64,000 nt of DNA. Origin: Palauibacter sp022826685 (GTDB lineage: Bacteria; Gemmatimonadota; Gemmatimonadetes; Palauibacterales; Palauibacteraceae). The notes below the pieces were generated by a model. It searched no databases and was not told the DNA's origin. It saw only the letters and a list, made by a program, of their open reading frames with translations. This document shows, piece by piece, positions 22,324 to 30,462 of this stretch. The position numbers and the translations under genes are program-made. The DNA is taken from the NCBI RefSeq assembly GCF_965221685.1, contig NZ_OZ244907.1. One strand, written 5' to 3'. Numbering within the stretch: position 1 is the first letter of the stretch; every line of letters starts with the position of its first letter.

Positions 22324-23514
22324 ATGATCCGGGCGGTCATCTTCTGGCTGCACCTCACGGTGGCCGCGGTCGCCGGGGTCGTGATCCTGATGCTCGCGGC
22401 GACGGGCGTGGTCCTGTCGCTGGAGGAGACGGTGACGGGACTCGCGGAGCGACGGTATTCGGTGGCCGCGCCGGAGGGTGCGGCACGGCTGTCTCCGGAG
22501 GAGATCGCGGGGGCGGCGGGGTTCACGGCGACGTCGCTGAGCTATCGGTCGGATCCGCGGGCGCCGGTGCGCGTCCACGAGGGGCAGAACCGGTACCACC
22601 GCGTCGATCCGTACACGGGGCGGGTGCTGGCAACGGGACCGGGCGGCCTCGAGCGGTTCTTCGAGAGCGTCCACAACTGGCACCGCTGGTTCAACGTCTC
22701 GGGGGGCTCGGTGCGTCGCGCGCGGGCCGTGACGGGGGCGTTCAATCTGGCCTTCCTCTTTCTGCTGCTTACGGGACCGGTCCTGTGGCTCCCGCGGCCC
22801 TTCACCCGACGGGCGTTTGCCAATGCGAGCCTTTTCCGTCGCGGGGAGCGAGGCGCCCGCCGCGACCTCAACTGGCACCAGGTGGTCGGGATCTGGTCCG
22901 TCCTGCCGCTCGCTGTGATCGCGGCGACGGGGGTCGCCACGTCGTATCCGACCGTGGGAGACCGGGTCTATCCGATCGTGGGGAACGTGTTGCCCGCCGG
23001 GGCATGGCCGCCTGGATCATCGTCCGAAGGGGTGGGTGTCGAGGGAGCGGCGATCGAGGGAGCGGCGATCGGGGAGGCGGCGATTGCGGAAGACTCCGCC
23101 CGCGCGCCGGGCTCCGCTAGGGCGCCGAGCCGTGACCTGGGGGCCGTCCTCGCCGCCGCCGAGGCATGGACGCCGGAGTGGCAGACGCTGATCCTGAACA
23201 TGCCGCGCCCCTCGGACGGTGAGGTCCGCGTCGAGGTGCGGGGAGGCCGCGCCGGCCAGCCTCAGAGGACCGGCGTTCTCACCCTGGACGCCGCCTCCGG
23301 CACTGCGCGCGCATGGGAATCATTCGCCGACGATACGCCCGCACGGCGTGCGCAGCAGTTCCTGCGGTACGCGCACACGGGAGAGTACTGGGGGCTTGCG
23401 GGCCAGTTGCTGGCGGGACTCTTCTCGTTGGCGGCCGTGCTGATGGTGTGGACCGGTCTTTCGCTTGCGGTGCGCCGGCTGCGACGCTTCGTGGCGAGCG
23501 CCAGACGTACCTGA
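22324..23514 (+). CDS. PepSY-associated transmembrane protein (PiuB/FsrB-like)
   Basis: 396 residues with four main membrane helices (about 5-30, 140-160, 195-215, 360-380). Conserved features of iron-regulated PepSY_TM proteins are FWLHLTVAAVAGVVILMLAA, an extracytoplasmic PepSY-like stretch, HNWHRWF, LNWHQVVGIW and the repeated YAHTGEYWGL near the end. The paired histidines in the helices could hold heme. Relatives reduce ferric siderophores in the cytoplasmic membrane. The linker at about 235-262 repeats GAAIEGAAIGEAAI. It starts 52 bp after the HhH lipoprotein gene and probably shares its Fur-like control. Confidence 0.8.
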   Translation: MIRAVIFWLHLTVAAVAGVVILMLAATGVVLSLEETVTGLAERRYSVAAPEGAARLSPEEIAGAAGFTATSLSYRSDPRAPVRVHEGQNRYHRVDPYTGRVLATGPGGLERFFESVHNWHRWFNVSGGSVRRARAVTGAFNLAFLFLLLTGPVLWLPRPFTRRAFANASLFRRGERGARRDLNWHQVVGIWSVLPLAVIAATGVATSYPTVGDRVYPIVGNVLPAGAWPPGSSSEGVGVEGAAIEGAAIGEAAIAEDSARAPGSARAPSRDLGAVLAAAEAWTPEWQTLILNMPRPSDGEVRVEVRGGRAGQPQRTGVLTLDAASGTARAWESFADDTPARRAQQFLRYAHTGEYWGLAGQLLAGLFSLAAVLMVWTGLSLAVRRLRRFVASARRT

Positions 23515-23616
23515 CGGAGCTTCAGCACGCCATCGCCGATTCCCCGGATGGAATGGACGCACTCGCAGGAGTGTAGACTCGAGCAGACCGCCCGGGTGAC
23601 GAGGAACGAGGAGAAC

Positions 23617-24333
23617 ATGGCCACCGAAAGCGGACCGGCGGAGCTGAGGCTTCGCGCGCTGGGTGTCGGATATCGCCGGGGGCAGCCCGTCGTGGGAGGA
23701 CTCTCGCTCGACATCGTGCCCGGCGAGGTGCTCGCGGTGGTCGGACCCAACGGCTCGGGCAAGACAACCCTCTTCCGCACCCTTCTTGGCGTGCTGGCTC
23801 CGATCGACGGCGAGGCTGCGGTGTCCGGCGCCGACCCGGCGGACTACCGGCGCCGGCACGGCATCGGCTACCTGGCCGAAGACACGGCGCTCCCCCCGGG
23901 ATGGACATGCGATGGCCTCCTCGCGCTGGCGGCGGCCGCGGCCGGTCCCGACGCCGATGTCGAGCGCGCGTGTCGCCTGGCCGGGCTGGACTACGACACG
24001 GACGGTCCCGCCGACGCGCTCTCGAAGGGGATGCGGCGCCGACTGGCCCTCGCCATGGCCCTGATGCGACCGACCGGGCTGCTCTTCCTGGACGAACCCG
24101 AATCGGGACTGGATCCCGGGCAACGCATCCGCCTCCGCAGGCGGATCGAGGAGATTCGCGGGCGGACCACGATCCTCGTCGCCAGCCACGACCTTGGCGA
24201 ACTCGCGATAATGAGCGACCGCGTGCTCCTGATCGACCAGGGGCGCGGCCGCATCGTGCAGCCACCTGAAGGCGGGTTCACGCGCGAGTTCCTGGAAACG
24301 GAGTTCGTCGGGCTGGAAGGGGCGGTGTCATGA
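23617..24333 (+). CDS. ABC transporter ATP-binding protein
   Basis: 238 residues with a full ATPase: Walker A GPNGSGKTT, a Q-loop region at YLAEDTALP, signature LSKGMRRRL, Walker B LLFLDEPESGLDP and H-loop SHD. The signature has K-G-M rather than the usual G-G-Q, typical of exporter ATPases of the ABC-2 group. ATG 23617 has GAGGAG 4 nt upstream. Its stop overlaps the start of the permease gene by ATGA. Confidence 0.9.
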   Translation: MATESGPAELRLRALGVGYRRGQPVVGGLSLDIVPGEVLAVVGPNGSGKTTLFRTLLGVLAPIDGEAAVSGADPADYRRRHGIGYLAEDTALPPGWTCDGLLALAAAAAGPDADVERACRLAGLDYDTDGPADALSKGMRRRLALAMALMRPTGLLFLDEPESGLDPGQRIRLRRRIEEIRGRTTILVASHDLGELAIMSDRVLLIDQGRGRIVQPPEGGFTREFLETEFVGLEGAVS

Positions 24334-25184
24334 ACGGGCCCGGGGACATCGTCACGGCTTCCCTCCGGAACGCGGTGCGGCGCAAGTGGAAGTTCGCGCT
24401 CGTGGTGTTCCTGTTGGGCGCCGGGGTCGTCGTCCTCTCGCACGCCTACGACCTGGCGGGAACCTTCGAACGCATACAGGCCGTGAGCGAGCAGATCGAA
24501 AGCGAAGGCACCGAGCCGTCCGAGGAGCAGGTTCGGGCCATGGCGCGCGGCGCGGGAATGTTCGCCCTCTTCAGCCTGGTGAACCTCGCCTTCGGCTTCT
24601 GCACGATCCTCTTCGCCTTCCTGATGCCGGGAGGGGTCGTCGCGGACGAGCGGCGCAGTGGTGCGATCATGCTGTGGGCGCAACACCCGATGCGGCTTCG
24701 CTCCTTCTATCTGCTGCGATACGCCGGCATACAGGTCGCGACGTTCGCCGCGCTCGCGATCTTCGGGCTCACGGGCGCGGTCGCTGCTCTGCCTCCCGCG
24801 ATGGCGTCGGCCACGGTACTCGGAGGAGTGGCGAGTATCTGCCTCACGGGCATGCTCGCCTGCGCGATCAGCTTCGCCATCACCGCGCTCGGCATCCGTC
24901 GCGGCGCGCTCATCGGGCTGCTGTACTATCTGCTCTCGGGCGCCGTGGCGGCGCTGCTCGAAAACCCCGTCCTGGAGACTTCGACCGCGGCGGAGTCGGC
25001 CCGGGCTTTCGTACCGTTCGTCGCCTTCCCCTCGGGAGTCATCAACGATCTCGTGGCGGGTTTCGCGTCCGGCGCGGCCTGGGACTGGGGAGCGACGGGA
25101 CTCACCGTCTATCACTTCGTCCTGTGGACCGGCATCGCCTGGCTCGGGCTCCGCCGGCTCGAGAGGCGCCCGCTCAAGCTGTGA
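24330..25184 (+). CDS. ABC-2-type transporter permease
   Basis: 284 residues with six hydrophobic helices (about 17-37, 72-100, 128-150, 160-180, 190-212, 255-275) and an extracellular loop between the first two. No binding-protein gene is nearby, so an export role is likely, though a heme or lantibiotic-type efflux role cannot be separated. It is coupled to the ATPase by a 4-bp overlap. Confidence 0.8.
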   Translation: MNGPGDIVTASLRNAVRRKWKFALVVFLLGAGVVVLSHAYDLAGTFERIQAVSEQIESEGTEPSEEQVRAMARGAGMFALFSLVNLAFGFCTILFAFLMPGGVVADERRSGAIMLWAQHPMRLRSFYLLRYAGIQVATFAALAIFGLTGAVAALPPAMASATVLGGVASICLTGMLACAISFAITALGIRRGALIGLLYYLLSGAVAALLENPVLETSTAAESARAFVPFVAFPSGVINDLVAGFASGAAWDWGATGLTVYHFVLWTGIAWLGLRRLERRPLKL

Positions 25185-25191
25185 CGTGAGA

Positions 25192-25239
25192 TTGTCGTCG
25201 TTCGCCGACATCTGCGATTTGTCGTCGTTCGCCGACATC
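25192..25239 (+). repeat. Two 21-bp direct repeats, 27-bp period
   Basis: 25192-25212 and 25219-25239 are identical 21-bp copies, six bases apart, in the 82-bp gap between two convergent genes. No hairpin or protein is apparent. Confidence 0.8.
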
Positions 25240-25266
25240 GCCACGAAGGTCCGGCGACTTCCGGCG

Positions 25267-26130
25267 CTATGCGGCGAAGGGGTAGGTGAACAGGAACAGG
25301 TGCGTCAGGTTGAGGAGGAAGTGCACGAGCATGCCGGCTTCCACGCGTCCCGTGAGGTGATAGGCGGCGCCGTAGCCGACGCCGGCGAGCGTGGAGAGAA
25401 AGACATACGTCATCCCGCCCGCGATGTGCGCGACGCCGAACGCGACGGAGGCGACGAGTAGCGCCACGAACGCCGGTGCCGGCACCCTCCCCCGCAGAAA
25501 TCTCCCCGCGTGTCGCTGAATGACGCCACGGAAGACCGTTTCCTCGAACACGCACGTGATGAGCAGGTTGGACGGAATCCACACGCCAAGGATCGCGGGC
25601 CATTTCGGGTCCCAGGCCAGGTATCCAACCGCCGTCGCCGTCCCGAGCACTACGACCAGCGTCGGAACGAGGATCCCCCCGGTGGCGACGAGCGCGCGCC
25701 GCCAGGGGGTGTTCGCCTGAGGCTGGACGCACACAAGGTAGAGCAGGACGCCCGCGAAGAGCGCGTCGTAGTTCCAGTAGAGCGTGAAGTCGGCCGAGGA
25801 GGCCGACACGGATACTCGGTCCAGCGCGAGAACGTTGTGGATCGACGGCACCTGGTTCATGCCCAACGCCAGAGTGAGGATCACAACGACGCCCCACGAC
25901 AGAGTCCGGAGAACCAAGGAGAGATCAGCGCGAACTGCGGCCAGACAGGCGCCGGCGAAGAGCGCCAGCACGGCGACCCCCGCCCACTCGACGATGCCGG
26001 CAACCACCGCGGCCGTGAGAGAGAGGGCGATGAGGGGGGGCCCGACGAGACGGGGGCCTCTCCACATGGCGGCCCCGAACGCCACCCAGAGGAACAGGTA
26101 CGGGAGGGCGTGCGTGAAGTCGGGCGCCAT
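25267..26130 (-). CDS. CPBP family intramembrane metalloprotease
   Basis: 287 residues, at least eight hydrophobic helices. The CPBP (Abi/CAAX) motifs are clear: EETVFRG (E-E-x-x-x-R), FGVAHIAGG (F-x-x-x-H) and HFLLNLTHL (H-x-x-x-N). Such proteases cut within or near membranes; in bacteria some act on peptide bacteriocin or immunity systems. ATG 26130 is 8 nt after the stop of the SDR gene, so both are cotranscribed leftward. Confidence 0.85.
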   Translation of the reverse strand: MAPDFTHALPYLFLWVAFGAAMWRGPRLVGPPLIALSLTAAVVAGIVEWAGVAVLALFAGACLAAVRADLSLVLRTLSWGVVVILTLALGMNQVPSIHNVLALDRVSVSASSADFTLYWNYDALFAGVLLYLVCVQPQANTPWRRALVATGGILVPTLVVVLGTATAVGYLAWDPKWPAILGVWIPSNLLITCVFEETVFRGVIQRHAGRFLRGRVPAPAFVALLVASVAFGVAHIAGGMTYVFLSTLAGVGYGAAYHLTGRVEAGMLVHFLLNLTHLFLFTYPFAA

Positions 26131-26138
26131 GGTCGAGG

Positions 26139-26927
26139 TCAGCCCGAAGGCGGCGTGTATCTCCCGTCGATCGCGGTCCAGCCGCCGTCGGCGAACAGGA
26201 CGGTGCCGGTCACGTAGCTGGCGGCGTCCGAGGCGAGGAAGACCGTCGGGCCGGCCATCTCCGCGGCGCTGCCCCAGCGGTTGAGGATGTTGCGCGCGGC
26301 GTAGGCGCCGTACCAGCCCGGGTTGTCCTTGATCGGGACCGTGAGCGGCGTGTCGATGACGCCCGGCGCGACCGCGTTCACCCGCACCCCGCTGGGCCCG
26401 AGTTCGGCCGCGGCGGTGCGCACCATCTGCACGATCCCGGCCTTGGTGGCGGCGTACATGCTCTGCCCAGGCTCGACCACGACCGACCGGATCGAACTGA
26501 AGAGGATGATGGAACCCGATCCCTGCGCGGTCATGATCCGCCCCGCGGCCTGGATGACGTGCGCTCCACCCTTGAGGTTGAGGCCCAGCACGCGGTCGAT
26601 CTCCTCGTCGGTGTAGTCGAGGAGCGGCTTGCGCACGTTCACCCCGGGGGTGCAGGCCACGACGTCGATGGACCCGCGGGCCGTCGTGATGGCCTCGAAC
26701 GCGGCGGTGACGGCCGGGCCGTCCAGGATGTCCAGGCGGGCGGAGTCGGCCTCGCCCCCCGCCTCCCGGATGGCCGCCGCCGTGCCGGCCGCGGCGTCCG
26801 CGTCGATATCGAGGCAGGACACGTACGCGCCGGCCTCCGCACACCCGATCGCGACGGCTTCGCCGATGCCGGAACCGCCTCCGACGATCGCAGCGGTGCG
26901 TCCCTTCAGGCTGAACATCGTGGTCAT
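26139..26927 (-). CDS. Short-chain dehydrogenase/reductase
   Basis: 262 residues, classical SDR. The cofactor site is VGGGSGIGEA near the N-terminus; the acidic residue at LDIDA favours NAD(H). The catalytic set is S in LFSSIRS and Y-x-x-x-K in MYAATKAG. The C-terminal part has SYVTGTVLFADGGWTAIDG. The substrate is unknown. ATG 26927 (MTTMFSLKG) was chosen because the upstream extension has no SDR resemblance. Confidence 0.85.
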   Translation of the reverse strand: MTTMFSLKGRTAAIVGGGSGIGEAVAIGCAEAGAYVSCLDIDADAAAGTAAAIREAGGEADSARLDILDGPAVTAAFEAITTARGSIDVVACTPGVNVRKPLLDYTDEEIDRVLGLNLKGGAHVIQAAGRIMTAQGSGSIILFSSIRSVVVEPGQSMYAATKAGIVQMVRTAAAELGPSGVRVNAVAPGVIDTPLTVPIKDNPGWYGAYAARNILNRWGSAAEMAGPTVFLASDAASYVTGTVLFADGGWTAIDGRYTPPSG

Positions 26928-27031
26928 GGGGATTCTCTGGCAGGGTTTCGTGTGATATGGGGCGCGACACAATGTAGGGACCGCACCCGCCGGGCAACCG
27001 GCCCGCGCGTCCCCCCAGCCCGGAGATCCGG

Positions 27032-28330
27032 ATGCACGACGCACACCCGCCGACCGACCTTCGCCGGGAGGACCGCGTCCTCGCCGAGGTGGAGGCCGCG
27101 CGCGACGAGATCGTGGCCTTCACGGCGGAGATGATCCGGATCCCCACGGTGAACCCCCCGGGGGAGGTCTACCGGGAGTGCGCCGACCTGATCGGCCGGC
27201 GGCTGGAGAGGACGGGTCTGGCGGTCGAGTACGTGGAGGCGGAGGGGCGCCCCGAGCATACCGCCGAGTATCCGCGGGTGAATGCGGTGGGACGCGGGGC
27301 CGCCCCCGCGGGACGTCCGCGGCTCCACCTGAACGGCCACTTCGACGTGGTCCCCCCGGGGGACGGCTGGACGGTCGACCCGTTCGCGGGCGCGGTGCGC
27401 GACGGGCGCATCTACGGGAGGGGCGCGTCGGACATGAAGTCCGGGATCGCCGCCGCGGTGTTCGCGGTCGAGGCGCTGCGGCGGGCCGGAATCGAACTCG
27501 CCGGAGCCGTGGACATCAGCACGACCGTCGACGAGGAGAGCGGCGGCTTCGCGGGGGTCGCCCACCTGTGCGAGGCCGGGATCATCTCGAGCGACGACAC
27601 CCGCTACGCCATCATCCCCGAGCCGTTCGGACCCGCCCGTGTGTGCCTGGGACACCGGGGCGTCTACTGGTTCGATGTCATCGCGCACGGCCATGCGGCC
27701 CACGGCAGCATGAGCCACCTCGGCCGCAGTGCGATCGACGACATGGGCACCCTCCTGGAGGCCTTCCGCACGCGGCTCGCACCTGAACTCGCGACGCGTC
27801 TGTCCGCGCTGCCCGTCGTGCCGGAACCCTCACGGCGCCCCTCGCTGAACGTCAACGCGGTCACCGGCGGCCAGGCCGGCGGCGGGGCGACCCAGTCACC
27901 ATGCGTGGCCGACCGCTGCACGGCGACCTTCGACCGCCGGTTCATCCCCGAGGAGTCCTTCGACGAGGTCCGCGCCGAGATCGCGCGCCTCGTCGCGTCG
28001 GTGGAGGACGACGACCCGGAACGCCGGTTCACGATCGAGGAGCGAATGGTCGTGCACCCGACCTCCGCGCCGCCCGGCTCGCCGCTCGTGGCCGCGCTGT
28101 CCCGCGGGGTCGAGACGGTCGTCGGCCACCCCGCGGAACTCGTGGCGAGCCCCGGCACCTACGACCAGAAGCACTTCGCCCGGATCGCCGGCATCGAGCA
28201 CTGCGTGGCCTACGGCCCCGGGCCCCTCGAGGAGGCGCACCAGCCGGACGAGTCGTGCGCGATCGACGACCTCGTGGCGAGCACGCAGGTGCTCGCGCTC
28301 GCGGCGCTAGAACTGGTGGGCCCCGCGTAG
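27032..28330 (+). CDS. M20 family peptidase/deacylase (ArgE/DapE type)
   Basis: 432 residues. Metal ligands are seen in NGHFDVVP, YGRGASDMKSG and TVDEESGG, and a late ligand in YGPGPLEEAH. The lid/dimerisation domain has HAAHGSMSHLG. Members include acetylornithine deacetylase, DapE and peptidases; SRPSLNVNAVTGGQ-like context is common to all. ATG 27032 starts the conserved part directly. It is divergent from the SDR gene, with a gap of about 100 bp. Confidence 0.85.
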   Translation: MHDAHPPTDLRREDRVLAEVEAARDEIVAFTAEMIRIPTVNPPGEVYRECADLIGRRLERTGLAVEYVEAEGRPEHTAEYPRVNAVGRGAAPAGRPRLHLNGHFDVVPPGDGWTVDPFAGAVRDGRIYGRGASDMKSGIAAAVFAVEALRRAGIELAGAVDISTTVDEESGGFAGVAHLCEAGIISSDDTRYAIIPEPFGPARVCLGHRGVYWFDVIAHGHAAHGSMSHLGRSAIDDMGTLLEAFRTRLAPELATRLSALPVVPEPSRRPSLNVNAVTGGQAGGGATQSPCVADRCTATFDRRFIPEESFDEVRAEIARLVASVEDDDPERRFTIEERMVVHPTSAPPGSPLVAALSRGVETVVGHPAELVASPGTYDQKHFARIAGIEHCVAYGPGPLEEAHQPDESCAIDDLVASTQVLALAALELVGPA

Positions 28331-28357
28331 CCGCTGCGGAGTTTTTGCCGCGGCCTG

Positions 28358-29320
28358 CTACCCGGTCACGAACACCGAGATCACGAACGCGGGCAACAAT
28401 ACCAGCGAATAAAGCACGTACACGCCGACCGACTTCGCCACGGACAGTACCCACCCGTTCTCGTAGTAGCGCCGGAGGGCGATGATGAAGTAGGGGTACG
28501 GAATCAGCAGGCAGCCCACACGGATCAGACCGCCCAGACCCTCGTCGGGGAGCAGAAGCGCGATCGCGTAGACGAGAAACGCGAAAGTCTGAATGTGGAT
28601 GGCGAAGACCAGATGCTCCACGTAGAAGCGCTTCTTTTTTCGAAAATGGAAGATCGCGAGCACCACACCGAGGACCGGCAGCACGAAGAACATCGCGATC
28701 GGCATGTTCGCGAGGAGGCGCTGGCGGATTACCGAGGGATCGTGAAGGATGTCGACCACGGCCACCGCGATGAACCGCTCGATCCAGTTCCACTCCGCGA
28801 AGTTTTCTCCAGCCGCCGCGAGAATCAGCTGCCTCCCGATACTACCTTCCGGCCGACGGAGCATGTCGCCGGCCTTCCTCCGTTGTTCCGGCGGTAGTGA
28901 CGCCCTGAAGGCGGCGAGGCGTTCTTCCGTCGGCGACGGGGCGACGGCGTCGGAAGGCTGCGTTACGGCGTCTTCCCGGTCATCGTCTATGCGGATCACG
29001 GCCTCTTCGCCGAAGTTGCCGAACAGCGACAGCAGGAGGAAGAAGAGGAAGCTGGCGAAGATGTAGAGCCTGACCGGCGACACGAAGCTGACCCGGCGGT
29101 TGCGGGAGAACTCCCGGGTGAGGCTTCCGGGCTTGAAGAAGAGAAGTCTCAGCGTTCGAAAGAGCCTGGAGTCCAGTTCGAACATCTCGCGCAGAAACTC
29201 CAGGACCACGGAACCGAGCGAACGGGCGTAGTGCCGGTCGCTCTGCCCGCAGTGAGAGCAGAAGCTCTCCGGCAGCTCGTGCCCGCAGTTCGCGCAGGCG
29301 CGCTCCCCGGCGGCCGTCAT
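28358..29320 (-). CDS. DUF3667 family membrane protein with zinc ribbon
   Basis: 320 residues. An N-terminal zinc ribbon (CANCGHELPESFCSHCGQ), a helical charged section, then five or so membrane helices. VVLEFLREMFELDSRLFRTL, LLFFKPGSLTREF and RVSFVSPVRLYIFASFLFF are the standard DUF3667 core. Function unknown. Its ATG (29320) overlaps the stop of the reductive-dehalogenase-like gene by ATGA, so it is the last gene of the taurine operon. Confidence 0.85.
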   Translation of the reverse strand: MTAAGERACANCGHELPESFCSHCGQSDRHYARSLGSVVLEFLREMFELDSRLFRTLRLLFFKPGSLTREFSRNRRVSFVSPVRLYIFASFLFFLLLSLFGNFGEEAVIRIDDDREDAVTQPSDAVAPSPTEERLAAFRASLPPEQRRKAGDMLRRPEGSIGRQLILAAAGENFAEWNWIERFIAVAVVDILHDPSVIRQRLLANMPIAMFFVLPVLGVVLAIFHFRKKKRFYVEHLVFAIHIQTFAFLVYAIALLLPDEGLGGLIRVGCLLIPYPYFIIALRRYYENGWVLSVAKSVGVYVLYSLVLLPAFVISVFVTG

Positions 29321-30462
29321 GCGGCGTTCCACCAGTGGGCTGGTTTCAGGCGCTCGCCGCCTCCGCCGATGCGGTCCAGCCAGAGCGCGAGTCGCCTGAG
29401 GCGCGTGCCGGCCATCCATCGCCACATCCGGCTCCATCGGCGGCGGTAGTCGCGGTTGTAGGGGCAGACGCGCACGCAGATCGAGCAGTCGGTGTTCTGG
29501 TTGGCCCAGAAGCGGAAGCACTTCTCGGCGTCGGTCGTCCACTTTCGGATGCCCTGGATGTTCGACCGGTTATGGACCAGGGTCGACGGTTCGCCGTCGG
29601 CGATGGCTCCCGCGGGGCAGCCCTTCGTGCACGCGCGGCAGAGGTCGCACGTCTCCTTCACGCCGAACCGGGCGGGCCTGTCGTGGGCGAGCGGCATGTC
29701 GGTGAAGACCTTGCCGAGCCGGACCCGGGGACCGTACTCGCGGGTGATGAGGAGACCGTGGCGCCCGTACTCGCCGAGTCCGGCCTTGATGGCGAGCGGG
29801 ATGACCAGGGCCGAGTCGTTCATGCTCGCCACGGCCTGGTAGCCGAGGTTGGTGATGTACTGCGCGATGGCCAGCAGCACGATCGTATCCCGGGAGTAGG
29901 TCGCTCCGGTCGCGGTGCCGCTGAGCGCGGAGGGCGCCGTACTCAGGAGTTCCCGGTCCATGGATTGCGCGATCACGATCACGTTTCCGAGATCGGTGGA
30001 GATCTCCTGCGGCTTCTCGTGCTCGTTCTCGCGGCTGTAGGCGTGCGTGTAGAGCCACCGCTCGTCGTTCCCGGTGATCCCCACCAGGTCGGCGCCCAGG
30101 GTCTTCGCGGCGTGCTTGATCTCGCGCGCCATCTCCTCGGGAGACGACACCGGCAGCGTGCTGTCCGGGCCCTCGCGAACGGTGGTGTACGGGTCCAGGA
30201 ACCCCTCGCGGCGGTCCTCGCCGTCGCGCAGTTCGGCGAAGACGTCCGTCACGTGCCAGGACGCGTTGCGCAGCGCGTAGTCGCGCTGGGTGAAGCCGTC
30301 GACGGAACGCCAGGTCAGCTTCGGCGTGCGGTACGTCTCATAGAACATGTCCGAGCGGTGCGTACGCACTTCCGGGTCCCAGAAGGAGCGGCAGAAGATG
30401 TCGTCCCTCTGCGAGAAGCGCCGGAAGTCCTTCCGGACGTCGAAGCCGGCTTCCCTGTCCAT
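29317..30462 (-). CDS. Reductive dehalogenase-like Fe-S/corrinoid protein, cytosolic type
   Basis: 381 residues. The C-terminal part has two ferredoxin-type clusters: C272, C275, C278, C282 (CDLCRACTKGCP) and C315, C326, C329, C333 (CFRFWANQNTDCSICVRVCP). The second, with FW and an NxDC turn, is the RdhA form. Before them EYGRHGLLITREYGPRVRLG and KVFTDMPL match the corrinoid-binding part of RdhA/QueG-like proteins. No twin-arginine signal is present, unlike respiratory RdhA. QueG is the alternative, but its size and the FW motif argue against it. It starts directly after the tpa stop and overlaps the DUF3667 gene. Confidence 0.75.
   Translation of the reverse strand: MDREAGFDVRKDFRRFSQRDDIFCRSFWDPEVRTHRSDMFYETYRTPKLTWRSVDGFTQRDYALRNASWHVTDVFAELRDGEDRREGFLDPYTTVREGPDSTLPVSSPEEMAREIKHAAKTLGADLVGITGNDERWLYTHAYSRENEHEKPQEISTDLGNVIVIAQSMDRELLSTAPSALSGTATGATYSRDTIVLLAIAQYITNLGYQAVASMNDSALVIPLAIKAGLGEYGRHGLLITREYGPRVRLGKVFTDMPLAHDRPARFGVKETCDLCRACTKGCPAGAIADGEPSTLVHNRSNIQGIRKWTTDAEKCFRFWANQNTDCSICVRVCPYNRDYRRRWSRMWRWMAGTRLRRLALWLDRIGGGGERLKPAHWWNAA

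Noticed and set aside
29317..30462. Epoxyqueuosine reductase QueG
   Set aside because: Shared Fe-S pattern, but the FWANQNTDC form of the second cluster and the N-terminal region are RdhA-like, and no queuosine gene is nearby.
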